Positions 16,755 through 25,875 of a DNA stretch of 64,000 nucleotides are shown here, one piece after another. Each line of letters opens with the position of its first letter. Position 1 is the stretch's first letter. The notes under the pieces are model-generated. The model did no database searches. It was not told the DNA's origin and saw only the letters and a program-made list of their open reading frames with translations. This stretch comes from Microbacterium sp. T2.11-28 (GTDB lineage Bacteria; Actinomycetota; Actinomycetes; Actinomycetales; Microbacteriaceae): positions 186,001 to 250,000 of the forward strand of contig NZ_CATNHF010000001.1 in the NCBI RefSeq assembly GCF_950097975.1, written 5' to 3'. Position numbers and translations under genes: made by a program.

Positions 16755-16793
16755 GGAAAGAAGAACGGCTCCGGGGTGGAGCCCGGAGCCGTT
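16755..16793 (-). terminator. Terminator hairpin between def and tRNA-Asn
   Basis: A perfect 12-bp stem (16764-16775 with 16782-16793) around a six-base loop. On the minus strand it starts three bases after the tRNA-Asn 3' end and is followed by CTTCTTTCCCC, so it serves the tRNA. It may also stop def transcripts from the other side. Confidence 0.75.
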
Positions 16794-16796
16794 GCG

Positions 16797-16869
16797 CTCC
16801 CCGGCTTGGACTCGAACCAAGAACCTATCGGTTAACAGCCGATTGCTCTGCCAATTGAGCTACCGAGGA
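16797..16869 (-). tRNA. tRNA-Asn (anticodon GTT)
   Basis: 73-base cloverleaf on the minus strand: acceptor TCCTCGG with CCGGGGA (one G-U), anticodon loop CTGTTAA, T-arm with GGTTCGAGTCC, discriminator G, CCA not encoded. Confidence 0.95.
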
Positions 16870-16931
16870 TCAGCCCGCCTCGCGGTGGGCAACCCGACTA
16901 TCGTAGCAAAGCCGGAGGGGTGCTCGTGAAC

Positions 16932-17702
16932 TCAGGACGCGATCGGCGTGCCGCCGTCGGGCGTCCAGAGCAGGTCCGCCGTCCCGTGCCCGTAGGCGAC
17001 CGTGTGACCTCCCCGGAGGACGAGCACGTCGGCGTCGAGCTCGGCGATCGCCTCGGGGTCGTTGGTGACCAGGAGGAGCGCCATCCCGTCCTCCTCGCGC
17101 CGCCGCTGCAGGGCGTCTCGCGCCGCACGCCGCACCTCCGGATCGAGGTTCGCGTACGGAGCATCGCCGACGAAGACCTGTGGGTCCAGCACGAGAGCCT
17201 GGGCGAGCGCGACGCGCTGGCGCATGCCCGCGCTCAGTTCGTACGGGTACTTCGCGGCCGCGCCGAGCGGCAGCTGGAGTTCATCGAGCAGGCTCGCGAC
17301 GCGCACCGCGAGGGCGCGCTGGTTCACCCGTCGATCCCGTGAGGTGATCGGGGCTCCGATCACCTCCGCGACAGTCAGCCGCGCCGGCAGCTCGGCGCCG
17401 GCGCCCTGGGGCAGGTAGCCCGTGACGTAGCGCCGCATGCGCAGCGTCCGGCCCCCCTTGCGGACGGGAAGGCCGTCGACCTCCGCGGTGCCGCCGACGA
17501 TGCTGAGCGACGCGTCGTCGCTGCCGGCGATGACCGCCGCCAGGCTGGACTTCCCCGCACCGGTCGGACCCATGACCGCCAGCGCCGCCCCGCGTGCGAC
17601 CTCGAAGCTCACGCCGTCCACGACCCTGCCGGCGTCGCCGCCGCGCGCGATGGAGAGATCGCTCGCACGGATCGCAGCGTCGGTACTGGTGCGGCGTGGC
17701 AT
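16932..17702 (-). CDS. Orphan ABC ATPase with altered Walker B
   Basis: 256 residues, a single nucleotide-binding domain. Walker A is GPTGAGKSS, the Q-loop is GYLPQG, the signature is LSAGMRQR, and the D-loop is NLD. Walker B reads QVFVGDAPY, where the catalytic Glu that normally follows the Asp is Ala, so ATP binding is expected but hydrolysis should be impaired unless another residue substitutes. The order of motifs resembles peptide/nickel (Opp/Dpp) ATPases. No permease or binding protein is encoded nearby. ATG 17702 was chosen over the long upstream frame because AGGA precedes it and the region upstream overlaps dnaG. It follows dnaG by 56 bases on the same strand and may share its transcript. 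Confidence 0.8.
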   Translation of the reverse strand: MPRRTSTDAAIRASDLSIARGGDAGRVVDGVSFEVARGAALAVMGPTGAGKSSLAAVIAGSDDASLSIVGGTAEVDGLPVRKGGRTLRMRRYVTGYLPQGAGAELPARLTVAEVIGAPITSRDRRVNQRALAVRVASLLDELQLPLGAAAKYPYELSAGMRQRVALAQALVLDPQVFVGDAPYANLDPEVRRAARDALQRRREEDGMALLLVTNDPEAIAELDADVLVLRGGHTVAYGHGTADLLWTPDGGTPIAS

Positions 17703-17758
17703 GGCTTCATCCTGCCCGACGCGGCCGTCGAGCGACAGCGGAGCGCCCTCGGTGGGGC

Positions 17759-19615
17759 TCAGGACAACTCGGAGAGTTCGCGTCGGCGGACATCCAGTTC
17801 GCGCAGTGACACCCGGACCGCGCGCCCCTCTGCCGAGTCGGGCGCCACGCGCTGGATCGCGCCGAGCAGCTCGCGCTTCTGGGCATCGATCGCGCGCACG
17901 CGCAGACGTCGGCACAGCGCGAGCGCCGATGCGGACGCCTCGGCCTCGGTGAGCGCCGGGAAGGCGGCGGTCAGCAGCTCGACCGCGAGCGAGCGGAAGG
18001 GCTCGCGCACCGCCTCGGCCGCGGTCGACGCCCACCCGACCCGGGTGCGATCGGGTTGCGCGGCGATCGTCTGTCGCACTGCGTCGAGCGCCGGATGGTG
18101 CATCGGCAGCGCGAGGGCGGCGTCGACCTCGGCGGCGTCGAGGACGTGTCCGTACTGGAGGATCCCCATCAGTGCGTCGCGTTCGATCGCGGTGTCGGCG
18201 GTGCGCGGCAGCGAGGCGATGGTGACGCGGGCGACGGGAGCGGCTTCGGGGGCGGGATCGGCGGCCGCCTGAGGCGTCGTGGCAGCCGCATCGCGTTCGC
18301 GCTCACGCGCCGCCGCGCGCTGCACCGCCCGGTGCACCTCCCCCAGCTCCTCGCCGAGGCGCTTCGAGAGAAGGTGCTCGTACCGGCTGCGGATGCCCGC
18401 GTCGCGGATGTCCGCGACGATCGGCGCGGCCGATCGCAACGCGGCGACGCGTCCCTCGACGGAGCCGAGGTCATGATCGGCGATGCGGCGATCGATGACG
18501 AACTCGAACAGCGGCGACTTCAGCTCGACCATGGAGCGGACGGCCCCGTCGCCGCGCTGCAGGCGCAGGTCGCACGGGTCCAGGCCCTCCGGTCCGACGG
18601 CCACGTAGCTGCGGAGAGCCGATCCGCGTGCCTCGGCGAACGCGCGGACCGCGGCCTTCTGCCCCGCTGCGTCGGGGTCGAAGGTGAAGATGATCTCGCC
18701 CGCGGAATCGTTCCCGACGACGCGTCCCACCACGCCCATGTGATCGGAGCCGAACGCCGTGCCGCAGGTGGCGATCGCGCTCGTGACGCCGGCGAGGTGG
18801 CACGCCATCACATCGGTGTAGCCCTCGACCACGACCACCCGGTGGTCGCGCGCGATCGACTTCTTCGCGAGATCCATCCCGTAGAGGACCTGCGCCTTCT
18901 TGTAGATCAGGGTCTCGGGGGTGTTCAGGTACTTCGGCCCCTGGTCGTCGTCGTACAGGCGGCGGGCGCCGAAGCCGATCGTCTGTCCCGTGATGTCGCG
19001 GATCGGCCAGACCACCCGGCCGCGGAACCGGTCGTACACGCCGCGCTGGCCCTGCGAGACCAGTCCCGCCGCCGAGAGCTCCTCGTCGGAGAAGCCCTGC
19101 GACCGCAGCGCGTCGCGCAGCGAATTCCAGCCCTTCGGGGCGTAGCCGATGCCGAAGTGGGCGGCGGCGCCCGCGTCGAAACCGCGCTCCCCGAGGAAGC
19201 GGCGCCCGGCGTCGGCTTCGGGGCTCGCAAGCTGTCCGCGGAACCACTCGGCAGCCGCCGTGTTGGCCGCGTAGAGCCGCGTACGTCCGCTCGTTTCGGG
19301 AGCCGCGCCGCCGTCTTCGTAGTGGAGCGAGAAGCCGATGCGAGCCGCGAGCTTCTCGACCGCCTCCGTGAACGTCAGGTGGTCCATCGCGCGCAGGAAC
19401 GAGTACACGTCGCCGGACTCCCCGCAGCCGAAGCAGTGGTAGTAGCCGACCTGCGGGCGGACGTTGAAGCTCGGGCTCTTCTCGTCGTGGAACGGGCACA
19501 GCCCCTTCAGCGACCCCACGCCGGCCGACTTCAGCGCCACCCGCTCGCCGATGATGTCGGCGATGTTCGTGCGTGCCTTGACCTCGTCGACGTCGGCCTG
19601 CCGGATGCGCGCCAT
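17759..19615 (-). CDS. dnaG: DNA primase
   Basis: 618 residues. It synthesises RNA primers for the replication fork. The N-terminal CHC2 zinc finger is visible as CPFHDEKSPSF followed by YYHCFGCGESGD. The catalytic core begins with RFRGRVVWPI...GFGAR, and the TOPRIM part shows VVVEGYTDVMA and FDPDAAG. The C-terminal third (about 430-618) is the DnaB-interacting region with an Ala-rich linker. ATG 19615 overlaps the dgt stop by one base (TGATG), so the two are translationally coupled. The order dusB-dgt-dnaG is conserved in actinobacteria. Confidence 0.97.
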   Translation of the reverse strand: MARIRQADVDEVKARTNIADIIGERVALKSAGVGSLKGLCPFHDEKSPSFNVRPQVGYYHCFGCGESGDVYSFLRAMDHLTFTEAVEKLAARIGFSLHYEDGGAAPETSGRTRLYAANTAAAEWFRGQLASPEADAGRRFLGERGFDAGAAAHFGIGYAPKGWNSLRDALRSQGFSDEELSAAGLVSQGQRGVYDRFRGRVVWPIRDITGQTIGFGARRLYDDDQGPKYLNTPETLIYKKAQVLYGMDLAKKSIARDHRVVVVEGYTDVMACHLAGVTSAIATCGTAFGSDHMGVVGRVVGNDSAGEIIFTFDPDAAGQKAAVRAFAEARGSALRSYVAVGPEGLDPCDLRLQRGDGAVRSMVELKSPLFEFVIDRRIADHDLGSVEGRVAALRSAAPIVADIRDAGIRSRYEHLLSKRLGEELGEVHRAVQRAAARERERDAAATTPQAAADPAPEAAPVARVTIASLPRTADTAIERDALMGILQYGHVLDAAEVDAALALPMHHPALDAVRQTIAAQPDRTRVGWASTAAEAVREPFRSLAVELLTAAFPALTEAEASASALALCRRLRVRAIDAQKRELLGAIQRVAPDSAEGRAVRVSLRELDVRRRELSELS

Positions 19616-21000
19616 CAGAGACCCTCGATCGGCTCGGGCAGGGCGAAGCCGTGCGCCGCGGTGGCGCGGCCGTCCGAAGACCACAGGCCGAGCTCCCGCA
19701 GATCGACGGGCCCGATCAGCCGCGAATGCCACTCGATCGCGAAGCGGTCGGTGAGCGTGGCCACCTGGTCGACGACGACGCGACGTCGCTCATCGTCCGA
19801 CGGCGCATGAGCGAACTCCTCGGCGTGCAGGCGGTCGAGATGCTCGGGCCGCTCCCACAGCGCCGTGGCGAGGCGCTTGAGGACGCGGCGCTGCTCCTTG
19901 TAGAGGCCCTTGCGCCCATCGATCGAGACGACGAAGGCGCCGAGGACGCCCTTGAGCACGGCCATCTCGACCTCGATCACCCGAGGGACGATGACCCGCC
20001 CCCGGTAGCGGGTGAGGACGGGCGCTTCGAAGTGCTCGCGCGTGGCGGCGGTGGCCGCGCGCGCGAAGCGGCCGATGAGGTCGGAGGTGAGGTTCTTCAG
20101 TCCGGCGAGGGCGGCGCGCGACCCGTCGTACTCGGTGAGCCATTCGGGGAGCTGGGTCAGGCGGTAGAGGCCGTCGGCGAGCTCGTCGCGCGTGAACCCG
20201 TAGCCCACCCAGGACTGGATGGAGGTGAGCAGCGCTTCGCGCTCGCGGCTGTCCGCCAGCCTGCGCGGATCGAGGTAGCCGTTGAGGATCGCGTCCTCGA
20301 GGTCGTGCACCGAGTACGCGATGTCGTCGGAGAGGTCCATGACCTCGGCTTCGATGCAGCGGGCACGGCCGGGGGCCTCCTCGCGCATCCAGTGGAAGAC
20401 GGCCTCGTCCTCGGGATAGACGCCGAACTTCTGACGCCCGCCCGGGTCGGGAACCGCGTGCGCCGCCGTCCACGGGTACTTGCAGGCCGCGTCGAGGCTC
20501 GCGCGCGTGAGGTTCAGCCCGAAGCTCGTGCCGTCGTCGCCGAGCACCTTGGGCTCCAGCCGGCTGAGGATGCGCAGCGTCTGCGCGTTCCCCTCGAACC
20601 CTCCGATATCGGCGGCCCACTCGTTCAGCGCCCGCTCGCCGTTGTGCCCGAACGGGGGGTGACCGATGTCGTGGCTCAGGCAGGCGGTGTCGACGACGTC
20701 GGGCGACAGCTCGAGGGCGATCGCGAGCTCCCGGCCCACCTGGGCGACCTCGAGCGAGTGCGTGAGGCGGTTCCGGGCGAAATCGGCGGGACTCGCAGGG
20801 CTCAGCACCTGCGTCTTGGACGCCAGGCGCCGCAGCGCTGCGGAGTGGAGCACGCGCGCGCGGTCCCGTGCGAAGCTGTCGCGCCGCGAGCGATGCGTCT
20901 CGGGATGGAAGCGCTCGGCGTCGTGATCGGTGTAGCCGGACGGGCGACCGGGCGCGACGCCGACGCTGGTCCCGAGGCCGGCACCGGCGTCAGCCGCCAC
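19615..21000 (-). CDS. dgt: Deoxyguanosinetriphosphate triphosphohydrolase-like protein
   Basis: 461 residues. An HD-superfamily phosphohydrolase predicted to cleave dGTP to deoxyguanosine and triphosphate, affecting dNTP balance. The metal-binding HD region is clear: RNRLTHSLEVAQ, CLSHDIGHPPFGHNGE, and a later DLSDDIAYSVHDLED. The start is taken as GTG 21000, with GGAG nine bases upstream. The frame stays open further upstream but only over the dusB coding region. It overlaps the end of dusB by 11 bases and touches dnaG at its own end, a tightly packed three-gene unit. Confidence 0.92.
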   Translation of the reverse strand: MAADAGAGLGTSVGVAPGRPSGYTDHDAERFHPETHRSRRDSFARDRARVLHSAALRRLASKTQVLSPASPADFARNRLTHSLEVAQVGRELAIALELSPDVVDTACLSHDIGHPPFGHNGERALNEWAADIGGFEGNAQTLRILSRLEPKVLGDDGTSFGLNLTRASLDAACKYPWTAAHAVPDPGGRQKFGVYPEDEAVFHWMREEAPGRARCIEAEVMDLSDDIAYSVHDLEDAILNGYLDPRRLADSREREALLTSIQSWVGYGFTRDELADGLYRLTQLPEWLTEYDGSRAALAGLKNLTSDLIGRFARAATAATREHFEAPVLTRYRGRVIVPRVIEVEMAVLKGVLGAFVVSIDGRKGLYKEQRRVLKRLATALWERPEHLDRLHAEEFAHAPSDDERRRVVVDQVATLTDRFAIEWHSRLIGPVDLRELGLWSSDGRATAAHGFALPEPIEGL

Positions 21001-22156
21001 TGTGGTCGAGCTCCGCATCGGCGATGGCAGTCGTCTCGGCGGCGTCGAGGTCGCGCGACTCGAGCCACCGGTCCGGCAGGGCCGGACGCTTGGGCGTGCC
21101 GGCGCGGCCGCGCTGGCCCTCCGCGGCCTGACCGGGGTAAGGCGCACTCGGGTCGAGGGTGGCCAGGATCTCGTCGATCTCCGCAAGGCTGGACGCGGTC
21201 GCTAGCATCGCCCGCGTCTCACCGCCCACCGGATAGCCCTTGAAGTACCAGGCGACGTGCTTGCGGATGTCGCGGCATCCGCGCCCCTCGTCGTCGAAGA
21301 ATTCGACGAGCAGCTCGGCATGGCGCCGGAAGGCGCGGGCGACGAAGCCGAGCGTCGCGTCGACGGGGTCTCCCGCGGCGGCCGACGGGCCGCCCAGGGC
21401 ACGAGCGAGGTCGCCGAACAGCCACGGCCGGCCGAGGCAGCCGCGCCCGACGACGACGCCGTCGCAGCCGGTCTCGGCCATCATCCGCACGGCGTCGTCG
21501 GCGGACCAGATGTCGCCGTTGCCGAGCACGGGCACGGAGGTGACCGCCTGCTTGAGGCGCGCGATCGCCTCCCAGTCCGCGGTGCCCGAGTAGAACTCGG
21601 CGGCGGTGCGCGCATGCAGCGCGACGGCGGCCACGCCCGCGTCCTCCGCGATGCGGCCGGCGTCGAGGTAGGTGAGGTGGTCGCCGTCGATGCCCTTGCG
21701 CATCTTCACCGTGAGGGGCACGTCGCCGGCGGCACGCGCCGCACGGGTCACGATGTCGCGGAACAGGCCGAGCTTCCACGGCAGAGCCGCTCCCCCGCCC
21801 TTGCGGGTGACCTTCGGCACGGGGCAGCCGAAGTTGAGATCGATGTGGTCGGCGCGGTCCTCCTCCACGAGCAGGCGGACAGCGGCCTCGGTGGTGGCCG
21901 GATCGACGCCGTAGAGCTGGATCGACCGCGGCTTCTCGGACTCGTGGTGCGTGATGAGGCGCATCGTGGTGGCGTTCCGCTCGACCAGTGCGCGCGTCGT
22001 GATCATCTCGCTCACGTAGAGGCCGGCTCCGTACTCGCGGCAGAGGCGGCGGAACGCGGTGTTCGTGATGCCCGCCATGGGTGCGAGCACGACCGGCGCG
22101 TCGAGCGCGATCGGGCCGATGCGCAGAGCCGGGGCGGGAGCGAGAGTGGAAGACAT
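20990..22156 (-). CDS. dusB: tRNA-dihydrouridine synthase
   Basis: 388 residues. An FMN-dependent reductase that converts uridines in the tRNA D-loop to dihydrouridine. The TIM barrel opens with PVVLAPMAGITNTAFR. The catalytic Cys is in NFGCPVPKVTRKGGG, and the phosphate-binding end has GNGDIW and GVVVGRGCLGRPW. The C-terminal 40 residues are a charged extension rich in Asp/Glu/Arg. ATG 22156 is favoured over ATG 22165 because GGGAG sits ten bases upstream of it. It is the first gene of dusB-dgt-dnaG and divergent from the glutathione peroxidase gene. Confidence 0.93.
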   Translation of the reverse strand: MSSTLAPAPALRIGPIALDAPVVLAPMAGITNTAFRRLCREYGAGLYVSEMITTRALVERNATTMRLITHHESEKPRSIQLYGVDPATTEAAVRLLVEEDRADHIDLNFGCPVPKVTRKGGGAALPWKLGLFRDIVTRAARAAGDVPLTVKMRKGIDGDHLTYLDAGRIAEDAGVAAVALHARTAAEFYSGTADWEAIARLKQAVTSVPVLGNGDIWSADDAVRMMAETGCDGVVVGRGCLGRPWLFGDLARALGGPSAAAGDPVDATLGFVARAFRRHAELLVEFFDDEGRGCRDIRKHVAWYFKGYPVGGETRAMLATASSLAEIDEILATLDPSAPYPGQAAEGQRGRAGTPKRPALPDRWLESRDLDAAETTAIADAELDHSGG

Positions 22157-22206
22157 CCTGTCCATTCTCCCAGACACGTGCGACCCTTCGGCGGCAGGCG
22201 CGGGCT

Positions 22207-22212
22207 TATCGT
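22207..22212 (+). promoter_or_regulatory. Putative -10 element of the glutathione peroxidase gene
   Basis: TATCGT seven bases before ATG 22220. The intervening GGAGAG could also act as a weak ribosome binding site. Confidence 0.4.
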
Positions 22213-22219
22213 GGAGAGC

Positions 22220-22723
22220 ATGACCGAGACGTCGACTGTGGACATCCGCACGATCGCCTTCCGCGCCGCCGACGGGTCCGAGAAGACCCTGGCCGAGTAC
22301 GGTGACGGACCGGTGCTGATCGTGAACGTCGCCTCGAAGTGCGGCCTCACACCGCAGTACGAGCAGCTCGAGGAGCTCCAGCGGACCTACGGCGACCGGG
22401 GCCTCCAGGTCGTGGGCTTCCCGTGCAACCAGTTCATGGGGCAGGAGCCGGGCTCGATGGACGAGATCCTCGACTACTGCGCGGTCACGTGGGGCGTGAG
22501 CTTCCCGATCATGGACAAGATCCGCGTGAACGGCTCTCATGCCGCGCCGCTGTACAAGGCGCTCAAGAAGGCGCGCAACGCCGAGGGCGCGAAGGGTCCC
22601 GTGATGTGGAACTTCGAGAAGTTCCTGGTCACGCCGGAGGGTGAGGTTCACCGCTTCCGCCCGCAGACCAAGCCCGACGCTCCAGAGATCGTCTCGACGA
22701 TCGAGGCGAATCTCCCCCGCTGA
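22220..22723 (+). CDS. Glutathione peroxidase-family thiol peroxidase
   Basis: 167 residues. It reduces hydroperoxides in the cytoplasm. The peroxidatic Cys is about residue 41 in NVASKCGLTPQY, where animal enzymes have selenocysteine. The partner residues Gln (FPCNQF) and Trp/Asn (WNFEKF) are present. The Cys in FPCNQF is the usual resolving Cys of the Cys-type enzymes, which mostly use thioredoxin rather than glutathione. The actual donor (thioredoxin or mycothiol) is inference. It is encoded alone, with a DsbA-family gene convergent 9 bases downstream. Confidence 0.92.
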   Translation: MTETSTVDIRTIAFRAADGSEKTLAEYGDGPVLIVNVASKCGLTPQYEQLEELQRTYGDRGLQVVGFPCNQFMGQEPGSMDEILDYCAVTWGVSFPIMDKIRVNGSHAAPLYKALKKARNAEGAKGPVMWNFEKFLVTPEGEVHRFRPQTKPDAPEIVSTIEANLPR

Positions 22724-22732
22724 CGCCGATCG

Positions 22733-23401
22733 TCAGGCTGCGGGAGCGCGCTCGGACCAGACCTGCCGGAGGATCTGCGAGAACGCCTCGGCCGGCTGGG
22801 CGCCGGAGACGCCGTACTTGCCGTCGATGACGAAGAACGGCACCCCCTGGATGCCGTACGCGACGGCCTGTGCCTGGTCGGCACGGACGTCGTCGAGGAA
22901 CTCCGCCGACTCCAGCGCCGCGCGCGCCGCGTCGCCGTCGAGCCCTGCCTCGACCGCGATCGTCACGAGGTCGTCGATCCGGCCGACGTGGCGACCCTCG
23001 GTGAAGTAGGCGGACATCAGCCGCTCCGCCACGTCGTGCTGGCGGCCGTGCGCCTTCGCGAAGTGGAGCAGCTCGTGCGCCTTGACGGTGTTGGTGTGCT
23101 GCAGCAGGTCGAAACGGTACTCGAGGCCGGCGTCGGCAGCGATGCCGGTGACGTGCTCGTGCATCTGCGACGCCTGCTCGCGGGAGATCCCCTTGTGCTG
23201 CGCGAGGAAGTCGGCGATGTCGCCCTCGAAGTCCACCGGGGTGTCGGGCGACAGCTCGAAGGAGTGGTAGACGACCTCCACGCGGGGGGCGTCTGCGTCG
23301 GAGCTCGTCGCGGCGAGACCCGACTCCAGGTTGCGCTTGCCGATGTAGCACCACGGGCAGGCGATGTCGCTCCACACGTCGATCTTGATGGTTTCCGTCA
23401 C
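22733..23401 (-). CDS. DsbA-family oxidoreductase, FrnE-like
   Basis: 222 residues. The thioredoxin-fold active site is CPWC at about residues 15-18 (SDIACPWCYIG), and the cis-Pro loop is GVPFF. The insertion between the halves is all-helical, as in 2-hydroxychromene-2-carboxylate isomerase/FrnE proteins. There is no signal peptide, so it acts in the cytoplasm as a disulfide isomerase or reductase of unknown client. GTG 23401 was chosen because it directly precedes the ETIKIDVWSD beta strand; no good Shine-Dalgarno sequence is seen. It follows uppS by 29 bases and is probably the last gene of recO-uppS-dsbA. Confidence 0.9.
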   Translation of the reverse strand: MTETIKIDVWSDIACPWCYIGKRNLESGLAATSSDADAPRVEVVYHSFELSPDTPVDFEGDIADFLAQHKGISREQASQMHEHVTGIAADAGLEYRFDLLQHTNTVKAHELLHFAKAHGRQHDVAERLMSAYFTEGRHVGRIDDLVTIAVEAGLDGDAARAALESAEFLDDVRADQAQAVAYGIQGVPFFVIDGKYGVSGAQPAEAFSQILRQVWSERAPAA

Positions 23402-23430
23402 ACCAGACGCAACACCGGAACGATCCGGGT

Positions 23431-24258
23431 CTATTCCCCTTCGGGGATATCTCGCCCTGCGCTCGGAGCGTCGACCGCGCCGCCGAAGCGGCGATCGCGC
23501 GACAGGTAGAGAGCGATGGCGTCCCACAGGTCCGTGCGCGAGAAGTCGGGCCACAGGCGATCGAGGAAGACCATCTCGGCGTACGCGGATTCCCACAGCA
23601 GGAAGTTCGACGTGCGCTGCTCCCCCGAGGAGCGGATGAACAGGTCGACGTCGGGCATGTCGGGCACGTACAGGTGGCGCCGGATCGTCTTCTCGGTGAT
23701 CGCGCCCGGACGCAGCCGCCCGGCGGCGATGTCGTCGCCGATCGCGCGCATGGCGTCGACGAGCTCGACCCGGCCCCCGTAGTTGATGCACATCGTGAGG
23801 GTGAGCACGTCGTTGGAAGCGGTCAGCTGCTCCGCGAACTGCAGCTCCTTGATGACCGAGCCCCACAGCCGCGGCTTGCGACCGGCCCACCGGACGCGGA
23901 CGCCCCACTCGTTAAGCTGGTCGCGACGGCGATGGAGGACGTCGCGGTTGTACCCCATGAGGAAGCGCACCTCTTCGGGAGAGCGGCTCCAGTTCTCGGT
24001 GGAGAACGCGTAGACGCTCAGGTGCTTCACGCCTGCCTGGACGGCGCCGGCCACGACGTCGAGCAGCACCTCCTCACCCGCACGGTGGCCCTCGATGCGG
24101 GTCAGTCCCCGGCGGTTGGCCCAGCGGCCGTTGCCGTCCATGACGATCGCGACGTGCTGCGGGACGCCGCCCTTCGGGAACGACGGGGGCGTCAGGCCGG
24201 TCCAGTCCAGGGGACGGTAGGGGACGGCATCGCGATGCGTGTAGGGCTTGGGGGTCAT
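23431..24258 (-). CDS. uppS: Polyprenyl diphosphate synthase (undecaprenyl type)
   Basis: 275 residues. A cis-prenyltransferase that extends an allylic diphosphate with isopentenyl diphosphate to make the lipid carrier for peptidoglycan precursors. The catalytic Asp is about residue 41 in [12 protein letters not shown]. The [16 protein letters not shown] and [18 protein letters not shown] signatures are all present. ATG 24258 overlaps the recO stop (ATGA). It could be a decaprenyl- or shorter-chain enzyme, since chain length cannot be read here. Confidence 0.94.
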   Translation of the reverse strand: MTPKPYTHRDAVPYRPLDWTGLTPPSFPKGGVPQHVAIVMDGNGRWANRRGLTRIEGHRAGEEVLLDVVAGAVQAGVKHLSVYAFSTENWSRSPEEVRFLMGYNRDVLHRRRDQLNEWGVRVRWAGRKPRLWGSVIKELQFAEQLTASNDVLTLTMCINYGGRVELVDAMRAIGDDIAAGRLRPGAITEKTIRRHLYVPDMPDVDLFIRSSGEQRTSNFLLWESAYAEMVFLDRLWPDFSRTDLWDAIALYLSRDRRFGGAVDAPSAGRDIPEGE

Positions 24259-24983
24259 CGGGGCGCCTCCAGATGCGAGAGCGAGCGGATCCCCCGCTCG
24301 AGGTGCCACTGCGCATAGGCGGCGACCAGTCCCGAGGCCGCCGCGGTGGCACCGTCGGTCGCCCCGTCGACGACATCCCACTCGCCCGACATCAGTGCGC
24401 GCAGCAGCTGCCCGGTCTCGGGGTGGAGCCGCGCCGAGCCGGCCGGGGCGCAGTCGCCGCACACCGTGCCGCCCAGCTGCGCCACGAACCATTCCTGCGG
24501 ACCCACGGTGCCGCAGCGGGCGCACTCTCCCAGCGAGGGGGCCCACCCCGACAGCGCCATCGCGCGCAGGAGGTAGGAGTCCAGGACCGAGCGCGGAGCG
24601 TGCGCGCCCTGAGCCAGCGCCCGCAGGCCGCCGACCAGCAGCAGGTACTGCTGCGCGGTCGCCTCGGCCTCGTTGAGCCGATCCGCCGTCTCGACCATCG
24701 CGTGGGCCGCCGTGTAGCGGTCGTAATGCGCGGCGATCTCCGCGCCGTAGGCGCCGATGGACGATGCCTGCTGGACGATGTCGAGCGTGCGGCCCTGGTA
24801 GAGCTGGACGTCGGCCACCATGAAGGGTTCGAGCCGCGCACCGAAGCGCGAGGATGTGCGCCGCACGCCCTTGGCGACGGCCCGCACCTTCCCGTGCCGG
24901 CGGCTGAGGAGGGTCAGGATCCGGTCCGCCTCGCCCAGCTTGTGGGTGCGCAGGACGACGACCTCATCGCGGTAGGTGGGCAT
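24255..24983 (-). CDS. recO: DNA repair protein RecO
   Basis: 242 residues. It loads RecA onto SSB-coated single-stranded DNA together with RecR. The N-terminal OB fold opens with [23 protein letters not shown] and includes [16 protein letters not shown]. The C-terminal half carries a zinc site CARC...CGDC. ATG 24983 follows a G-rich run and lies directly at the conserved N-terminus; an upstream in-frame ATG at 25010 is less likely. It is divergent from the TRIC channel gene and overlaps uppS by four bases. Confidence 0.94.
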   Translation of the reverse strand: MPTYRDEVVVLRTHKLGEADRILTLLSRRHGKVRAVAKGVRRTSSRFGARLEPFMVADVQLYQGRTLDIVQQASSIGAYGAEIAAHYDRYTAAHAMVETADRLNEAEATAQQYLLLVGGLRALAQGAHAPRSVLDSYLLRAMALSGWAPSLGECARCGTVGPQEWFVAQLGGTVCGDCAPAGSARLHPETGQLLRALMSGEWDVVDGATDGATAAASGLVAAYAQWHLERGIRSLSHLEAPR

Positions 24984-25041
24984 GCCCGTCCCCCCGTCGC
25001 CGTCGTGCATCCGTCACTTCTCGATTATCCCCGCCACCGGG

Positions 25042-25047
25042 GACAAT
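25042..25047 (+). promoter_or_regulatory. Putative -10 element, TRIC channel gene
   Basis: GACAAT six bases before GTG 25054. It departs from TANNNT only at the first base. Confidence 0.35.
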
Positions 25048-25053
25048 GGACGT

Positions 25054-25740
25054 GTGACAGAGCCGCTGTTCGTGATCCCCCTGTGGGCAGACCTCGTCGC
25101 CGTCGGTCTGGGCGGCGTGCAGGGCGCCCTCTTCGCCTCCGGGTTCCTGGGCCAGCGGCGGCTCGACCTCCTGGGCGTGACCATCATCGGCATCGTGATG
25201 GGCATGGGCGGCGGTCTCATCCGCGACCTGCTCCTGAACGTCGAGCTCGCGACGATGCAGAGCAACTGGTATCTGATCACCGCGACGGCGGCGTCGCTCA
25301 TGGGCATGCTCCTGGCCAACGTGTTCCAGCGGCTCAACGCCGTGATCGTCGCGCTCGACGCTCTCGTGATCGGGCTGTTCGGCGCGTTCGGCACGGCCAA
25401 GGCGCTGGCCATCGGGCTTCCGCCGGTGCCGGCGGTCTTCGTCGGCGTGTGCGCGGCGGTCGGCGGCGGCATCCTCCGCGACGTCTTCATGGGGCTGCCC
25501 GTCGCGATCATGCACGTCGGGTCGCTGTACGCGGTCGCCGCCGGCGCCGGCTGCGTCGTCCTGGCGGTGGTGCACGCTCTGGGCGCACCGCTCGTGGTGG
25601 CGGCCGTGGCCTGCGTGACCGTGACCACGGTGATCCGGCTGCTCGCGGTCATCTTCGACATCTCGCTGCCCGAGCAGCGGGCGCTGCACCGCCGCAAGGT
25701 CGCCCTCGAGACGAGCGCCATCCCGATCATCAAGCCCTGA
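25054..25740 (+). CDS. TRIC-type (UPF0126) membrane cation channel
   Basis: 228 residues with seven hydrophobic helices in the two-repeat UPF0126 arrangement. The two glycine-rich repeats are easily seen: GMGGGLIRDLLL and AVGGGILRDVFMG. Bacterial members form trimeric monovalent-cation channels homologous to animal TRIC proteins; the physiological role in bacteria is unknown. GTG 25054 was selected because it directly precedes the first helix and fits a leaderless promoter. The longer frame upstream overlaps recO. It is convergent with leuA across a 270-base gap that contains the 48-bp repeats. Confidence 0.88.
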   Translation: MTEPLFVIPLWADLVAVGLGGVQGALFASGFLGQRRLDLLGVTIIGIVMGMGGGLIRDLLLNVELATMQSNWYLITATAASLMGMLLANVFQRLNAVIVALDALVIGLFGAFGTAKALAIGLPPVPAVFVGVCAAVGGGILRDVFMGLPVAIMHVGSLYAVAAGAGCVVLAVVHALGAPLVVAAVACVTVTTVIRLLAVIFDISLPEQRALHRRKVALETSAIPIIKP

Positions 25741-25802
25741 CACGTCGGCGCCGCGCCCGCGCTGACGTGCTCGCGAGGCGCGACGGCGGCACGGAGTCCG
25801 AG

Positions 25803-25850
25803 TCGTTGACACTCGTGGTCGCGTCGGCGCCCGCGAGGCGACGACTACTG
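25803..25850. repeat. Imperfect 48-bp repeat, copy 1
   Basis: It shares 38 of 48 positions with copy 2, in the gap between the TRIC and leuA stop codons. The ends are fully conserved (TCGTTGACA at the left, GCGACGACTACTG at the right) while the middle varies. GTCGC and GCGAC inside form a short stem in both copies. Confidence 0.7.
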
Positions 25851-25875
25851 CCCGCCGTTCGGGGCCGCGACGCGA

